Assembly: GCF_003855255.1 (NCBI RefSeq)
Contig: NZ_CP034072.1
Location: 2,781,906 to 2,845,905, forward strand
DNA: 64,000 nt
Source of the DNA: Mycolicibacterium nivoides
Lineage (GTDB): Bacteria; Actinomycetota; Actinomycetes; Mycobacteriales; Mycobacteriaceae
Direction: 5' to 3'
Both the position numbers and the translations under genes were made by a program. A model generated the notes under the pieces. It saw nothing but the letters and a program-made list of their open reading frames with translations, searched no databases and was not told the origin of the DNA. Within the stretch, counting starts at the first letter, position 1. Every line of letters begins with the position of its first letter. Of the stretch, positions 1-10,184 are shown piece after piece.

Positions 1-381
1 ACCCTGGGCACCTCGATGGTGGAAGGCCGGATCTCGGCCGGTGTCGTCGTGGACGACGGCTCCGACATCGGTGGCGGTGCGTCGATCATGGGCACGCTGT
101 CCGGTGGCGGCAAAGAGGTGATCTCGGTGGGCAAGCGCTGCCTGCTGGGCGCCAACGCGGGCCTCGGCATCTCGCTCGGCGACGACTGCGTGATCGAGGC
201 CGGGCTGTATGTCACCGGCGGCACCAAGGTGACCACCGCCGACGGGCAGACCACCAAGGCCGTCGAGCTGTCCGGGGCCAACAACCTGCTGTTCCGCCGC
301 AACTCGCTCTCCGGTGCGGTCGAGGTGGTCAAGCGTGACGGCACCGGCATCACGCTCAACGAGGCGCTGCACGCCAACTAG
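1..381 (+). CDS. dapD: DapD, tetrahydrodipicolinate N-succinyltransferase (5'-truncated by window)
   Basis: This is the C-terminal 126 residues of the enzyme that succinylates tetrahydrodipicolinate in lysine and meso-diaminopimelate (cell-wall) synthesis. The frame is open from base 1 to a TAG at 379-381. It shows a left-handed beta-helix with hexapeptide-like turns ([19 protein letters not shown], then [13 protein letters not shown]) and the actinobacterial ending LNEALHAN. The start lies outside the window. dapC at 13583-14683 acts in the same pathway but is not in the same operon. The gene faces the alpha-galactosidase gene tail to tail with only 9 bases between the stop codons. Confidence 0.95.
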   Translation, partial: TLGTSMVEGRISAGVVVDDGSDIGGGASIMGTLSGGGKEVISVGKRCLLGANAGLGISLGDDCVIEAGLYVTGGTKVTTADGQTTKAVELSGANNLLFRRNSLSGAVEVVKRDGTGITLNEALHAN

Positions 382-400
382 AACCGATTCCTAGTTGGCG
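372..400. terminator. Shared bidirectional terminator hairpin spanning both stop codons
   Basis: CGCCAACTAG (372-381) and CTAGTTGGCG (391-400) form a perfect 10-bp stem with a 9-base loop. Each arm contains the last codons and the TAG stop of one of the two convergent genes, so dapD and the alpha-galactosidase gene both end in Ala-Asn-stop. There is no T-tract, which is usual for mycobacterial hairpins. The stem is seen directly; the terminator role is inferred. Confidence 0.7.
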
Positions 401-1647
401 CCGCAGTCCGGCGTCACCCGCAGCATCACCACGCCGTGACCGGGCACCTGCCGTTCGATGGTTCCGGTCGCGGTGGTTTCAGTGTGCTGCCACAGGTCGC
501 GCACCGTGGCGCAGCTGTCGTCGGCCACTCCGATCGCGTCCAGGTCGGTGCGGATGGTCTGCGGCCCGTCGGACTGATCGAACAGGGCCAGCGCCACCGC
601 GCCGTCGGTCAACCGTTTGACCACCACGCGCGGATCACCGCTGAGCGGCTGCCCCTGCACCATCAGCGGATCTTGATCCACGGCGATCACGTCCCGGTTG
701 GTCAAGATGTCCCTCGTCCCGTCCGTCATGTCGCGAATATCGTTGCCCGCCAACAGAGGTGCGGCCAGCATCGCCCACAGTGAGAAGTGGGCGCGCTGCT
801 CCGTGTCGGTCAGATCAGGCCGCGGCGCACCCAACGCCATGGTCGGATGCCCGACGACGAACTGATACCAGCCGACCCCGACCACCAGCATGTCGGGGTC
901 ATTGACGTGACTCGGTTTGCTCTGCGGCGCAAGCGGACCCGATTGACCGAACGCCTGACTCACCCCGGCCAGACCCTCCCGCCACAACGCGGCATCGCCC
1001 CACGCGGGAACCAGGTCGACGGCGTCGCGGGTGATGTCGGCGATATGCGACCAGTCGTAGGCCAGGCCGGCTCCCGGGTCGCCGGAGCTGTTCGGGTTGA
1101 TGCTGTAGACGATGTGACGACCACTGGCACGCAAGGCATCCCGCATCGCGGTGAAGTACTGCACCTGATCGTCGTGGCCGGCCTCCATCCGGCACCAGTC
1201 GTACTTGAGGTAGTCGACGCCCCACCCGGCGAACGTCTTGGCGTCGGCTTGCTCGTGCCCCGCAGCACCGATCCGGGGATCCTGCCCGCAGCCCTGGTTG
1301 AACGGGCTGTGGTAGATCCCCAGCAGCAAGCCGCGGTCGTGCGCGTACCGGGCCAACGCGGCGATGCCGTGCGGGAAGCGGTCCGGGTCGGCCCGCAGCG
1401 AGCCGTCAGCGCCGCGGATCGGCGCCGCCCAACCGGCGTCCAGGTTGACGTAGCGGTATCCGGCATCGCGCATGCCCGACGAGACCATCGCGTCGATGGT
1501 CTCGCGCACGCTCTGCTCGGTCAGCGTGATGCCGGAGTTCCAGGAGTTCCAGCCCAGCGGCGGCAGCTGCGGCTGCGACGGCGGGGCCGGTGCACTGCAC
1601 GCGGCCAGCACACCGACGCAAGCCACCAGCCGACCGAGTCCGCGCAT
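391..1647 (-). CDS. GH27 alpha-galactosidase-like lipoprotein
   Basis: This 418-residue protein is a predicted exported glycoside hydrolase of family 27, which removes terminal alpha-D-galactosyl (or related) residues. The N-terminus is a lipoprotein signal with lipobox LAAC at residues 14-17. The catalytic (beta/alpha)8 domain begins at PPLGWNSWNS (about residue 29). YLKYDWC (about 146-152) carries the expected nucleophile Asp150, and WSHIADI around residue 200 fits the acid/base segment, with Asp204 the likely residue. The C-terminal 80-90 residues look like the usual beta-sandwich. It is monocistronic and convergent with dapD. The family assignment is secure; the natural substrate is unknown. 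Confidence 0.9.
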   Translation of the reverse strand: MRGLGRLVACVGVLAACSAPAPPSQPQLPPLGWNSWNSGITLTEQSVRETIDAMVSSGMRDAGYRYVNLDAGWAAPIRGADGSLRADPDRFPHGIAALARYAHDRGLLLGIYHSPFNQGCGQDPRIGAAGHEQADAKTFAGWGVDYLKYDWCRMEAGHDDQVQYFTAMRDALRASGRHIVYSINPNSSGDPGAGLAYDWSHIADITRDAVDLVPAWGDAALWREGLAGVSQAFGQSGPLAPQSKPSHVNDPDMLVVGVGWYQFVVGHPTMALGAPRPDLTDTEQRAHFSLWAMLAAPLLAGNDIRDMTDGTRDILTNRDVIAVDQDPLMVQGQPLSGDPRVVVKRLTDGAVALALFDQSDGPQTIRTDLDAIGVADDSCATVRDLWQHTETTATGTIERQVPGHGVVMLRVTPDCGAN

Positions 1648-1694
1648 GCGGTCATGGTGACATCGTTGCCTGGCAACTCACCTTGACGCTCAAC

Positions 1695-1949
1695 CTAGGT
1701 GCAAGGAATCCCGTGCGGGCCACCCACCCAGTGACCTGGTGGAGATTGCCACGGGCACCATTTCTTGATCTGTCCGGGCGGGCCCATGTTGACCCCCGGA
1801 TTCCAGTCAACCCACCCGGGCCCGGGAATCCACGGGATGTTGGGACCCCATCCGGGGTCAGCCTGTGCCGCCCCCGCACCCAATCCGAGGGAGCCAAGGC
1901 CAAGCGCACCGGCGATCATCGCCGTTCCAGCGGCTTTCTTGAAATTCAT
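1695..1949 (-). CDS. Small exported Trp/Pro/Gly-rich protein
   Basis: The product is an 84-residue protein with an N-terminal signal peptide (MNFKKAAGTAMIAG..., cleavage likely after AAQA). The mature part of about 55 residues is very rich in Trp, Pro and Gly and has two cysteines that could pair. The start was set at MNFKK because GGAGG lies 5 bases upstream; an in-frame ATG four codons earlier would overlap that site. Similar tiny exported proteins are common in mycobacteria, but no function is known to me. It stands alone between the alpha-galactosidase gene and a VOC-domain gene. Confidence 0.75.
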   Translation of the reverse strand: MNFKKAAGTAMIAGALGLGSLGLGAGAAQADPGWGPNIPWIPGPGWVDWNPGVNMGPPGQIKKWCPWQSPPGHWVGGPHGIPCT

Positions 1950-2015
1950 ACATGCCTCCAAACCGAGGCAGGGCGCTGACGTGCGATTAACGCCCCGTCA
2001 GTAACCAACGTACCC

Positions 2016-2363
2016 CTACTCGGCGGCGAGCACGCAGAACTCGTTGCCCTCCGGGTCGGCCAGCACCACCCACGTCTCCTCACCTTGGCCGACGTCGACG
2101 TGGTGGGCGCCGAGACCGATCAACCGGTCCACCTCGGCCTGCTGATCCTCCGGCGTGAAGTCCGGATGCAGGCGGTTCTTGACCACCTTGTCCTCCGGCA
2201 CGGCCGTGAACAACCAGGTCGGGCCGGCACCCGGTGGCGGCGTGAGTATCACGTCGCCGTCGGCATCCGTGTGCACGGGCCAGCCGAGCGCTTCTGACCA
2301 CCAGGCCCCCAACGCTTCGGGGTTGTGTGCGTCGATGCAGATCTCGGAGAACCTCAACCCCAT
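2016..2363 (-). CDS. VOC/glyoxalase-like domain protein
   Basis: This is a 115-residue single-domain protein of the vicinal oxygen chelate superfamily (glyoxalase/bleomycin-resistance fold, Glyoxalase_6-like). Markers are the opening FSEICIDAHNPEALGAWWSEALGW, the central FTAVPEDKVVKNRLHPDF segment and the closing VLADPEGNEFCVL. Members bind a metal ion with His/Glu ligands, but the substrate cannot be told from sequence. The start codon overlaps the end of fadD36 by 10 bp, so the two are probably co-transcribed and translationally coupled. Confidence 0.88.
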   Translation of the reverse strand: MGLRFSEICIDAHNPEALGAWWSEALGWPVHTDADGDVILTPPPGAGPTWLFTAVPEDKVVKNRLHPDFTPEDQQAEVDRLIGLGAHHVDVGQGEETWVVLADPEGNEFCVLAAE

Positions 2364-3760
2364 TGCGCCAGTTCCTTTTTCATCACCTTGCCCATGGCGT
2401 TCCGGGGCAGGCTGTCCACCAGCCGCACTTCGCGAGGCCGTTTGTGCGCTGAAAGTTGTTGGGCGACAAAATCGATCAGCGTTTCGGGTGCAGCGGTGCC
2501 GACGACGAACGCGACGATGCGCTGCCCGAGATCGTCGTCGGGCACACCGACCACAGCCACCTCGTCGACGCCGTCATGGCCCAGCAGCACCGTCTCGATC
2601 TCACCGGCGCCGATGCGGTAACCGCCCGATTTGATCAGGTCCACCGACTCCCGCCCGACGATGCGGTGCATGCCGCCGGCATCGATGACCGCCACGTCGC
2701 CAGTGCGGTACCAGCCGTCGGGATCGAAGGCGTCGGCGGTGGCCTCGGGCCGGTTGAGGTAGCCGCCGAACACCATGGGGCCCTTGATCTGCAGCCGTCC
2801 GACGGTCTCACCGTCGTGCGGCACCGGTGCGCCGTCGTCGTCGACGAGCCGGGTCTGCACCCCGTCCAGGGGCAGCCCGACCCAGCCCGGCCTGCGCTCA
2901 CCGTCGACCCGGGTGCTCAGCGTGATCAGCGATTCGGTGCTGCCGTAGCGCTCAACGGGCGCATGTCCGGTGAGCCGCACCAGTTCGTCGAACACCGGCA
3001 CCGGCAGCGGCGCGCTGCCGGAGACCAGCAGCCGGGCCGTGGCCAGGGCCAGCGCCGAGTCGAGGTCTTTGACCACCCGCGACCACACCGTGGGCACCCC
3101 GAAGTACAGCGTGCCCTGGGCCTGCGCGTATGCGGCCGGTGTCGGTTTCCCGGTGTGGACGAAGCGATTTCCGATCCGCAGCGAACCGAGCAGGCCCAGC
3201 ACCAGGCCGTGCACGTGGAACAGCGGCAGCCCGTGCACCAGGGTGTCAGCAGCGGTCCACTCCCACGCCGCCGCCAGCGCGTCGATGTCGTCGGCAATGG
3301 CCTGGCGGCTGATCGGCACGCCCTTGGGCGCTCCGGTAGTCCCGGAGGTGTACATGATGATCGCGGTCGAACTGGGCGCCGGCTCGGGATAGCGGTGCCA
3401 GGACCGGGCGTGCAGCCGCACCGGGATGTGTGGCAGTCCCTCGGTCTCCTCGGGCCGCTCCCCCAGCCAGGCCTGGGCGCCGGAGTCGGCGAGGATGTGC
3501 CGACGCTCTGCCGCGCCGACGTCGGCGGGTACCGGGACCACCGGCACACCGGCGATCAGGCAGCCGATGATGGCGAGGACAGTCGTCGGGGTCGGTGTCG
3601 CCAGGACGGCGACACGTTGCGCGACAGCCACCCGCTCGGCCACCGAGGTGGCGGCGCCGACGAGATCACTGCGGCTCAGCACGGCACCGTCGATGGAAAC
3701 GGCATCGGCGAGTTCGGCGCCGGCGGCGACGGCCGCGGGGTTCAGAGAGGCCAGCAACAC
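2354..3760 (-). CDS. fadD36: FadD36-type fatty acyl-CoA synthetase
   Basis: This adenylate-forming enzyme of about 468 residues activates carboxylic acids to acyl-CoA through an acyl-AMP. The P-loop-like A3 motif is present as MYTSGTTGAPKGVP, followed by YGSTES, the A7 motif GWYRTGD, the hinge-like GRESVDLIKSGGYRIGAGEIE, and the C-terminal lysine in NAMGKVMKKEL. The GTG at 3760 gives VLLASLNP, which aligns with the start I recall for M. tuberculosis FadD36; an upstream ATG at 3802 would add 14 unconserved residues. It is short for a FadD protein, suggesting a small or medium acyl substrate. It is divergent from the DUF309-NUDIX gene. Confidence 0.88.
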   Translation of the reverse strand: MLLASLNPAAVAAGAELADAVSIDGAVLSRSDLVGAATSVAERVAVAQRVAVLATPTPTTVLAIIGCLIAGVPVVPVPADVGAAERRHILADSGAQAWLGERPEETEGLPHIPVRLHARSWHRYPEPAPSSTAIIMYTSGTTGAPKGVPISRQAIADDIDALAAAWEWTAADTLVHGLPLFHVHGLVLGLLGSLRIGNRFVHTGKPTPAAYAQAQGTLYFGVPTVWSRVVKDLDSALALATARLLVSGSAPLPVPVFDELVRLTGHAPVERYGSTESLITLSTRVDGERRPGWVGLPLDGVQTRLVDDDGAPVPHDGETVGRLQIKGPMVFGGYLNRPEATADAFDPDGWYRTGDVAVIDAGGMHRIVGRESVDLIKSGGYRIGAGEIETVLLGHDGVDEVAVVGVPDDDLGQRIVAFVVGTAAPETLIDFVAQQLSAHKRPREVRLVDSLPRNAMGKVMKKELAQWG

Positions 3761-3838
3761 TCTTGTGAGGCTACCGGCGTGCCGTCCGGCGATCCCACGC
3801 ACTCGACAGGACGCGGAGTTGGCGAGAGGCTGGTGCCC

Positions 3839-4864
3839 ATGGGCACAGCTACGCGTGACCGCGACGACTCAGGCCGGCCCCGCAGCACTCGCCCGCGTGA
3901 CGCACTCGGCCGGCCGTTGCCCTACGGCAGTGAGGGCGTCGCACGGATTCCTGACGACCTGGAGCTCTCACCGGCTGAAACTCTCGCCTACGCCCAGGAT
4001 CTGCTCGACCGCGGCCAAGCGTTCAGCGCCCACGAAGTACTCGAAGCGGCGTGGAAGAACGGCCCGGAACATGAACGTGGGCTCTGGCAGGGGCTGGCAC
4101 AGCTGGCCGTGGGCATCACCCATGTCCAGCGCGGCAACCTGGCCGGTGCCGGCGCCCTGCTGAGACGAGCATCGGCGCGGCTGTCGCTGGTCGACCTACC
4201 GGCGCCCTATGGCATCGACGTGACCCGCCTGGTCGAGTTCGCCGCCACGCTCGCCGATGAGATCGACGAGGGCGACGTCGACGCAGAGCGCCTGCACATC
4301 CGCCTGCGCGTGGACACGATCCGGCGGACTGCGACGCGCGAGGTGTACCGGAACAACTGGTTGACGCTGCGCGAGGACGACATCGTCCGGCCCGACGGCA
4401 GCACCGGCGTCTACGCCGTGGTGGACAAACCGACCTACGCGCTGGTGATCCCGTACGACCCCGCTCAGGATCGGTTCCACCTCGTCGAACAGTTCCGCTA
4501 CCCACTCGGACTGCGGCGCTGGGAGTTTCCCCAGGGCACCGCGCCCGAACAGGAGCATCTGGACGCGACGGCATTGGCCCACCGCGAGCTTCGGGAGGAA
4601 ACCGGGCTGCGCGCCGAGCGCATGGAACGCCTGGGCCAGCTCGACGTGGCCGCCGGGATGAGCAGCCAGCGGGGGTGGGTGTTCCTGGCGACCGGCCTCA
4701 CCGAGGGTGAACACGAACGCGAGCACGAGGAACAGGACATGCACAGCGCGTGGTTCTCCCGTGCCGAGCTGGACCGCATGATCCGGGACGGTGACATCAC
4801 CGATGCCCAGAGCCTGGCTGCGTTGGCATTTCTGCTGTTGCGCGAGAGCGGAATTCAGCGTTGA
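3839..4864 (+). CDS. DUF309-NUDIX hydrolase fusion protein
   Basis: One open frame codes for 341 residues with two domains that normally occur as separate proteins. Residues about 45-155 are a DUF309 helical domain (AHEVLEAAWKNG, then LWQGLAQLAVGITHVQRGN). Residues about 160-335 are an ADP-sugar-type NUDIX domain with a Nudix box ending RELREETGL. The spacing from the first Glu of the box to REL is two residues longer than the standard GX5EX7REUXEEXGU, a variant I have seen in related proteins. The ATG at 3839 is preceded by GAGAGG; the leader between fadD36 and this ATG is short. An internal GTG at 4310 could in principle start a stand-alone NUDIX protein. The substrate is not predictable. 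Confidence 0.8.
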   Translation: MGTATRDRDDSGRPRSTRPRDALGRPLPYGSEGVARIPDDLELSPAETLAYAQDLLDRGQAFSAHEVLEAAWKNGPEHERGLWQGLAQLAVGITHVQRGNLAGAGALLRRASARLSLVDLPAPYGIDVTRLVEFAATLADEIDEGDVDAERLHIRLRVDTIRRTATREVYRNNWLTLREDDIVRPDGSTGVYAVVDKPTYALVIPYDPAQDRFHLVEQFRYPLGLRRWEFPQGTAPEQEHLDATALAHRELREETGLRAERMERLGQLDVAAGMSSQRGWVFLATGLTEGEHEREHEEQDMHSAWFSRAELDRMIRDGDITDAQSLAALAFLLLRESGIQR

Positions 4865-4889
4865 CATCAACTTAGGTTGAGGTTCTAGC
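4861..4889 (+). promoter_or_regulatory. Promoter for a probable leaderless 2OG-oxygenase mRNA
   Basis: A consensus -35 TTGACA (4861-4866) is followed after 17 bases by TCTAGC (4884-4889) as the -10. The GTG start codon at 4899 lies 10 bases further on, where transcription is expected to begin, and no Shine-Dalgarno sequence precedes it. The -35 overlaps the stop codon of the NUDIX gene. Confidence 0.6.
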
Positions 4890-4898
4890 GTCGAGCCC

Positions 4899-5930
4899 GT
4901 GAGCCAACCAGAGGTGATAGTCGACCAGGTCGTCCTTCGAGACGGCTTCGTCCCATTGATCGATATCAGCAGCGCCCGCAATGGCGATCCACGCCAGCGT
5001 CAGGCGGTGGCCGATGCCATCGGCCGGTGCTGCGAGAGCAGCGGCTTTCTGCTGCTCGTCGGCCATGGGGTGCCCGAAACAGCGATCGAGGACGTCAACC
5101 GCGCGCTGCGCGAGTTCTTCTCGCTGCCGCAGGCCGTGAAAGAACAGATCGGAGCGGATCCCGCCGATCCGCTGGCCCGTGGATTCAGCAGCGCAGGCAG
5201 CCTCGCGGCCACCAACGACGGTGCCGACCGCGCCACCGAGCACGAGTCTCCGGACCACGTCGAGAAATTCGTGCACTTCCCGCTGGGCAACCCGGAGGGA
5301 TACGGCGGAGCAGGATGGACCGACGAACGCGTGTTCGTCGCCGAACGATGGCCCGAGGTGCCCGGATTCCGAACGGCCTACCAACGCTACTACGACGAGA
5401 TGTCCTCCCTCGCCACCGAATTGGCGCGGCTCTTCGCCTTGGCTTTGGGCCTGCGCGAAGATTGGTTCGACTCCTCGATCGACCGGCACAACTCCAACCT
5501 GATGGCCAACCACTACCCGGCCGACGACCAGCCGGCAGGCCACATCCGGCTGAGCCAGCACAGCGACTGGGGCAACCTCACGATCCTGTTGCAGGACGAA
5601 TCCCAGAGCGGGCTACAGGTTCTCAACGATCGCGGTGAATGGCTCGATGTTCCAGTGGTTCCGGGCGCGTTCGTCATCAACATCGGTGACCTGCTGGCTC
5701 GGTGGACCAACGACCGGTGGGTCAGCACGGTGCACCGCGTGGTGAGCACCGGAGCACCGACCGCCGAGCGGTTCACCCTTCCGTTCTTCCACCAGCCGAA
5801 CTACGACGCGGTGATCGAATGCATTCCCACGTGCGCCTCAGCGGACAACCCAGCGCGGTATGAGCCGGTGGTGTCAGGACCGTACCTGCTCAACAAGTTC
5901 AAGGTCGCCTACGACCTGAGTCCCGGCTGA
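4899..5930 (+). CDS. 2-oxoglutarate/Fe(II)-dependent oxygenase (isopenicillin N synthase family)
   Basis: This 343-residue protein has the DIOX_N domain (SGFLLLVGHGVPETAI, residues about 50-65) and the double-stranded beta-helix oxygenase domain. The iron ligands are visible as the HxD pair in LSQHSDWGNLTILLQ and the distal His in TVHRVV, with the co-substrate-binding Arg expected near RFTLPFF. Such enzymes hydroxylate, desaturate or cyclise small molecules using O2 and 2-oxoglutarate (or O2 alone). The GTG start was chosen because it sits at the predicted transcription start of the promoter at 4861-4889. It is convergent with pruB with a 9-bp gap. The substrate is unknown. Confidence 0.88.
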   Translation: MSQPEVIVDQVVLRDGFVPLIDISSARNGDPRQRQAVADAIGRCCESSGFLLLVGHGVPETAIEDVNRALREFFSLPQAVKEQIGADPADPLARGFSSAGSLAATNDGADRATEHESPDHVEKFVHFPLGNPEGYGGAGWTDERVFVAERWPEVPGFRTAYQRYYDEMSSLATELARLFALALGLREDWFDSSIDRHNSNLMANHYPADDQPAGHIRLSQHSDWGNLTILLQDESQSGLQVLNDRGEWLDVPVVPGAFVINIGDLLARWTNDRWVSTVHRVVSTGAPTAERFTLPFFHQPNYDAVIECIPTCASADNPARYEPVVSGPYLLNKFKVAYDLSPG

Positions 5931-5939
5931 GGTTGTGGC

Positions 5940-6899
5940 TCAATGCCGCTCGGCCAGCGCACGCAGGAAGAACATCAGGTTGGCCGGACGCTCGGCCAGC
6001 CGCCGCACGAAGTAGCCGTACCACTCGTTGCCGAACGGGACGTACACCCGCACATGGTTGCCCGCCTCGGCCAGCCTGCGTTGTTCGGCGTCGCGGATGT
6101 TGTAGAGCATCTGGTACTCGAAACCGTCTACCCCGCGGCCGAACTCGTCGGCCAGCTCCGGTACCGCGTCGATGATCATCGGGTCGTGTGAGGCAACCAT
6201 CGGGTAGCCCGATCCGGCCATGAGCACCCGCAGGCACCGCAGGTAGGAGTCGGTGACCTCCTCGGCGTCGCGGTAGGCCACCGAGGCAGGTTCGTCGTAA
6301 GCGCCCTTGCAGAGCCGGATCCGTGCTCCGGCTGCGGCGAACTCACGGCAATCTGCCTCGGTGCGGTGCAGGTAGGCCTGCAGTACCGTTCCCAGCCAAT
6401 CGAATTCGGTACGCAGGTCACGCACGATCGACAGGGTCGAGTCGGTGGTGGTGTGGTCCTCGGCATCCACGGTCACCCAGGCTCCCACCTCACGGGCCTT
6501 GGCGCAGATGGTGTGCGCATTCTCGTAGGCGATCTTCTCGCCGTCGCGCGGCAGCGCCTGGCCGAGCGCCGAGAGCTTGAGCGACACTTCGAGCGGCCGC
6601 ACTGCCGCGTCGGCGTCACCGCGCTGCGCCAACCCCTCGAGCAGGGTCAGGTAGGCCTGCACGGTGCGTTCGGCGTCCTCGTTGCTCGTGGTGTCCTCAC
6701 CGAGGTAGTCGACGGTGGCGAAGCGACCCGAATCGCGCAGCGCACCAACGGTGTCGAGCGCATCCGGCACCGTCTCCCCCGCGACGAAGCGGTCGACCAC
6801 CTTGCGGGTGATCGGGAGACGTTCAGCGGTGTGGCGCAGCCGCAGCGAGTGCGAAGCGGCCAGGATCGCCGGGCGGGCAACCCGCTGGAACACACCCAT
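5940..6899 (-). CDS. pruB: Proline dehydrogenase (monofunctional PutB/PruB)
   Basis: This 319-residue FAD enzyme oxidises L-proline to pyrroline-5-carboxylate at the membrane, passing electrons to the respiratory chain. The barrel motifs KLSALGQALPRDGEK, TVDAEDHTTTDSTL and RLCKGAYDEPASVAY are typical, and the C-terminus has the family ending in which YVPFGNEWYGYFVRRLAERP positions the substrate. The ATG at 6899 follows the pruA stop by one base, so the two form one operon in pathway order. It corresponds to Rv1188 in M. tuberculosis. Confidence 0.95.
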   Translation of the reverse strand: MGVFQRVARPAILAASHSLRLRHTAERLPITRKVVDRFVAGETVPDALDTVGALRDSGRFATVDYLGEDTTSNEDAERTVQAYLTLLEGLAQRGDADAAVRPLEVSLKLSALGQALPRDGEKIAYENAHTICAKAREVGAWVTVDAEDHTTTDSTLSIVRDLRTEFDWLGTVLQAYLHRTEADCREFAAAGARIRLCKGAYDEPASVAYRDAEEVTDSYLRCLRVLMAGSGYPMVASHDPMIIDAVPELADEFGRGVDGFEYQMLYNIRDAEQRRLAEAGNHVRVYVPFGNEWYGYFVRRLAERPANLMFFLRALAERH

Positions 6900-6900
6900 C

Positions 6901-8529
<1,629 letters not shown>

Positions 8530-8562
8530 GAATCAAGAATCCCCGACGTGACCCACGCAACA

Positions 8563-8611
8563 CTTGTCCGATCAGACAAGCATTACGTCGCCAGTCAGTA
8601 GAATCGGACAA
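8563..8611. promoter_or_regulatory. TTGTCCGAT-type operators between pruA and pruC
   Basis: CTTGTCCGATCAGACAAG (8563-8580) is an imperfect 18-bp palindrome made of two TTGTCNGAT half-sites. A third half-site, AATCGGACAA (8602-8611), lies in the pruC leader and overlaps a TAGAAT -10 (8599-8604) that is 8 bases from the pruC ATG. The arrangement suits activation of pruAB by PruC and feedback on pruC itself. Repeats are seen; the binding protein is inferred from position. Confidence 0.6.
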
Positions 8612-8612
8612 C

Positions 8613-10184
8613 ATGCGGACAACGGGCGTCAGCCTGGGCCAACTGCTGTTGGCGCTGGATGCCACGCTGGTACGGCTGATCCAGGCGCCACGCGGCCTGG
8701 ACCTGCCCGTGGCCTCGGCCGCACTGATCGACTCCGACGATGTGCGCCTGGGCCTGGCGCCGTCCGCGGGGGCCGCCGACGTGTTCTTCCTGCTCGGGGT
8801 CTCCGAGAACGATGCTCTGCGTTGGGTCGAGCAACAGACTGTGCGGCGGGCGCCCGCGGCGATCTTCATCAAGGAACCGTCGGCGGCGGTGGTCAGCCAC
8901 GCGGTGGCGGCGGGCACCGCGGTGGTGGCAGTCGATCCCAGGGCCCGTTGGGAACGGCTCTACCGGTTGGTCAACCACGTCTTCGAGCATCACGGCGACG
9001 GCGCGCTGCACGCTTCGGACACCGATCTGTTCGGCCTGGCCCAGTCCGTTGCCGAACGCACCCACGGCATGGTCAGCATCGAGGATGCCCAGTCACACGT
9101 GCTTGCCTATTCGGCCTCCAGCGACGAGGCGGACGAGTTGCGGCGGTTGTCGATTCTCGGCCGGGCGGGCCCGCCGGAGCATCTGGCCTGGATCGCACAA
9201 TGGGGCATCTTCGACGCGTTGCGCTCCCGACCGGAAGCGGTGCGGGTGGCCGAGCGTCCCGAACTGGGGCTGCGCCCCCGGTTGGCCATCGGCATTTTCG
9301 CACCCACCGTCGACGAGCGTCGGGCCCCTGCCTTCGTCGGCACGATCTGGGTTCAGCAGGGCAGCCGTCCGCTGGCCGAGGATGCCGAAGACGTCCTGCG
9401 CGGCGCCGCGGTGCTGGCCGCGCGCATCATCGCCCGGCTGGCATCCGCCCCGTCGACGCACGCCGTGCGGGTGCAGGAACTGCTGGGGTTGGGCGAGGCC
9501 GGCGCTCCGGTCGAAGTCGAGTTGATCGCCAGAGAGTTGGGTGTGGCCGTCGACGGTCGGGCCGCGGTGATCGGCTTCGACAGCCCCGCCGGAGGCACCC
9601 GGCTGGCCGATGTGCTGGCGTTGAGCGCCAGCGCTTTTCGTCACGACGCGCAGATGGCGTCGGCGGGGTCCCGCGTCTACGTGTTGTTCCCCAGCACCGG
9701 CAAGGCGGTGACCTCGTGGGTGCGCGGCACAGTGTCTGCGCTGCGGGCCGAATTGGGACTGCAGTTGCACGCGGTGATCGCCAGCCCGGTGGCCGGCCTG
9801 GCCGGCGCTGCGGGTGCCCGCACCGATGTGGACCGCGTGCTCGACACTGCCGAGCGCCATCCCGGAACGCTGGCCGCGGTCACCTCACTTGCCGAAGCGC
9901 GCACCACGGTGCTGCTCGACGAGATCGTCACCGCGATCGCCTCGGATGAGCGGCTGATCGATCCGCGCGTGCGGGCACTGCGCGCCGACGAGCCGGTGCT
10001 CGCCGAAACCCTGGGCGTGTACCTGGACTGCTTCGGCGATGTCGCTGCGGCGGCACAGCATCTGCATGTCCACCCCAACACCGTGCGCTACCGGATCCGC
10101 CGGGTCGAGCAGTTGCTGGCCACCTCACTCAACGATGCCGACGTGCGACTGCTGCTCTCGCTGAGCCTGCGCGCGACCGGTTGA
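8613..10184 (+). CDS. pruC: PucR-family transcriptional activator of proline catabolism
   Basis: This 523-residue regulator has an N-terminal PucR-like sensory region, a central GGDEF-like domain of the CdaR/PucR type, and a C-terminal HTH_30 domain. The latter is clear in CFGDVAAAAQHLHVHPNTVRYRIRRVEQL (around residues 475-503). Its homologue Rv1186c/PruC activates the divergent proline genes in mycobacteria. The ATG at 8613 has no Shine-Dalgarno but lies 8 bases after TAGAAT, which suggests a leaderless mRNA. The half-site over this -10 suggests autoregulation. Confidence 0.88.
   Translation: MRTTGVSLGQLLLALDATLVRLIQAPRGLDLPVASAALIDSDDVRLGLAPSAGAADVFFLLGVSENDALRWVEQQTVRRAPAAIFIKEPSAAVVSHAVAAGTAVVAVDPRARWERLYRLVNHVFEHHGDGALHASDTDLFGLAQSVAERTHGMVSIEDAQSHVLAYSASSDEADELRRLSILGRAGPPEHLAWIAQWGIFDALRSRPEAVRVAERPELGLRPRLAIGIFAPTVDERRAPAFVGTIWVQQGSRPLAEDAEDVLRGAAVLAARIIARLASAPSTHAVRVQELLGLGEAGAPVEVELIARELGVAVDGRAAVIGFDSPAGGTRLADVLALSASAFRHDAQMASAGSRVYVLFPSTGKAVTSWVRGTVSALRAELGLQLHAVIASPVAGLAGAAGARTDVDRVLDTAERHPGTLAAVTSLAEARTTVLLDEIVTAIASDERLIDPRVRALRADEPVLAETLGVYLDCFGDVAAAAQHLHVHPNTVRYRIRRVEQLLATSLNDADVRLLLSLSLRATG

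Noticed and set aside
2456..3838. Upstream extension of the DUF309-NUDIX frame by 461 codons
   Set aside because: It runs antisense to fadD36 and codes for Arg/His/Gly-rich nonsense. Homology begins only at the ATG at 3839.
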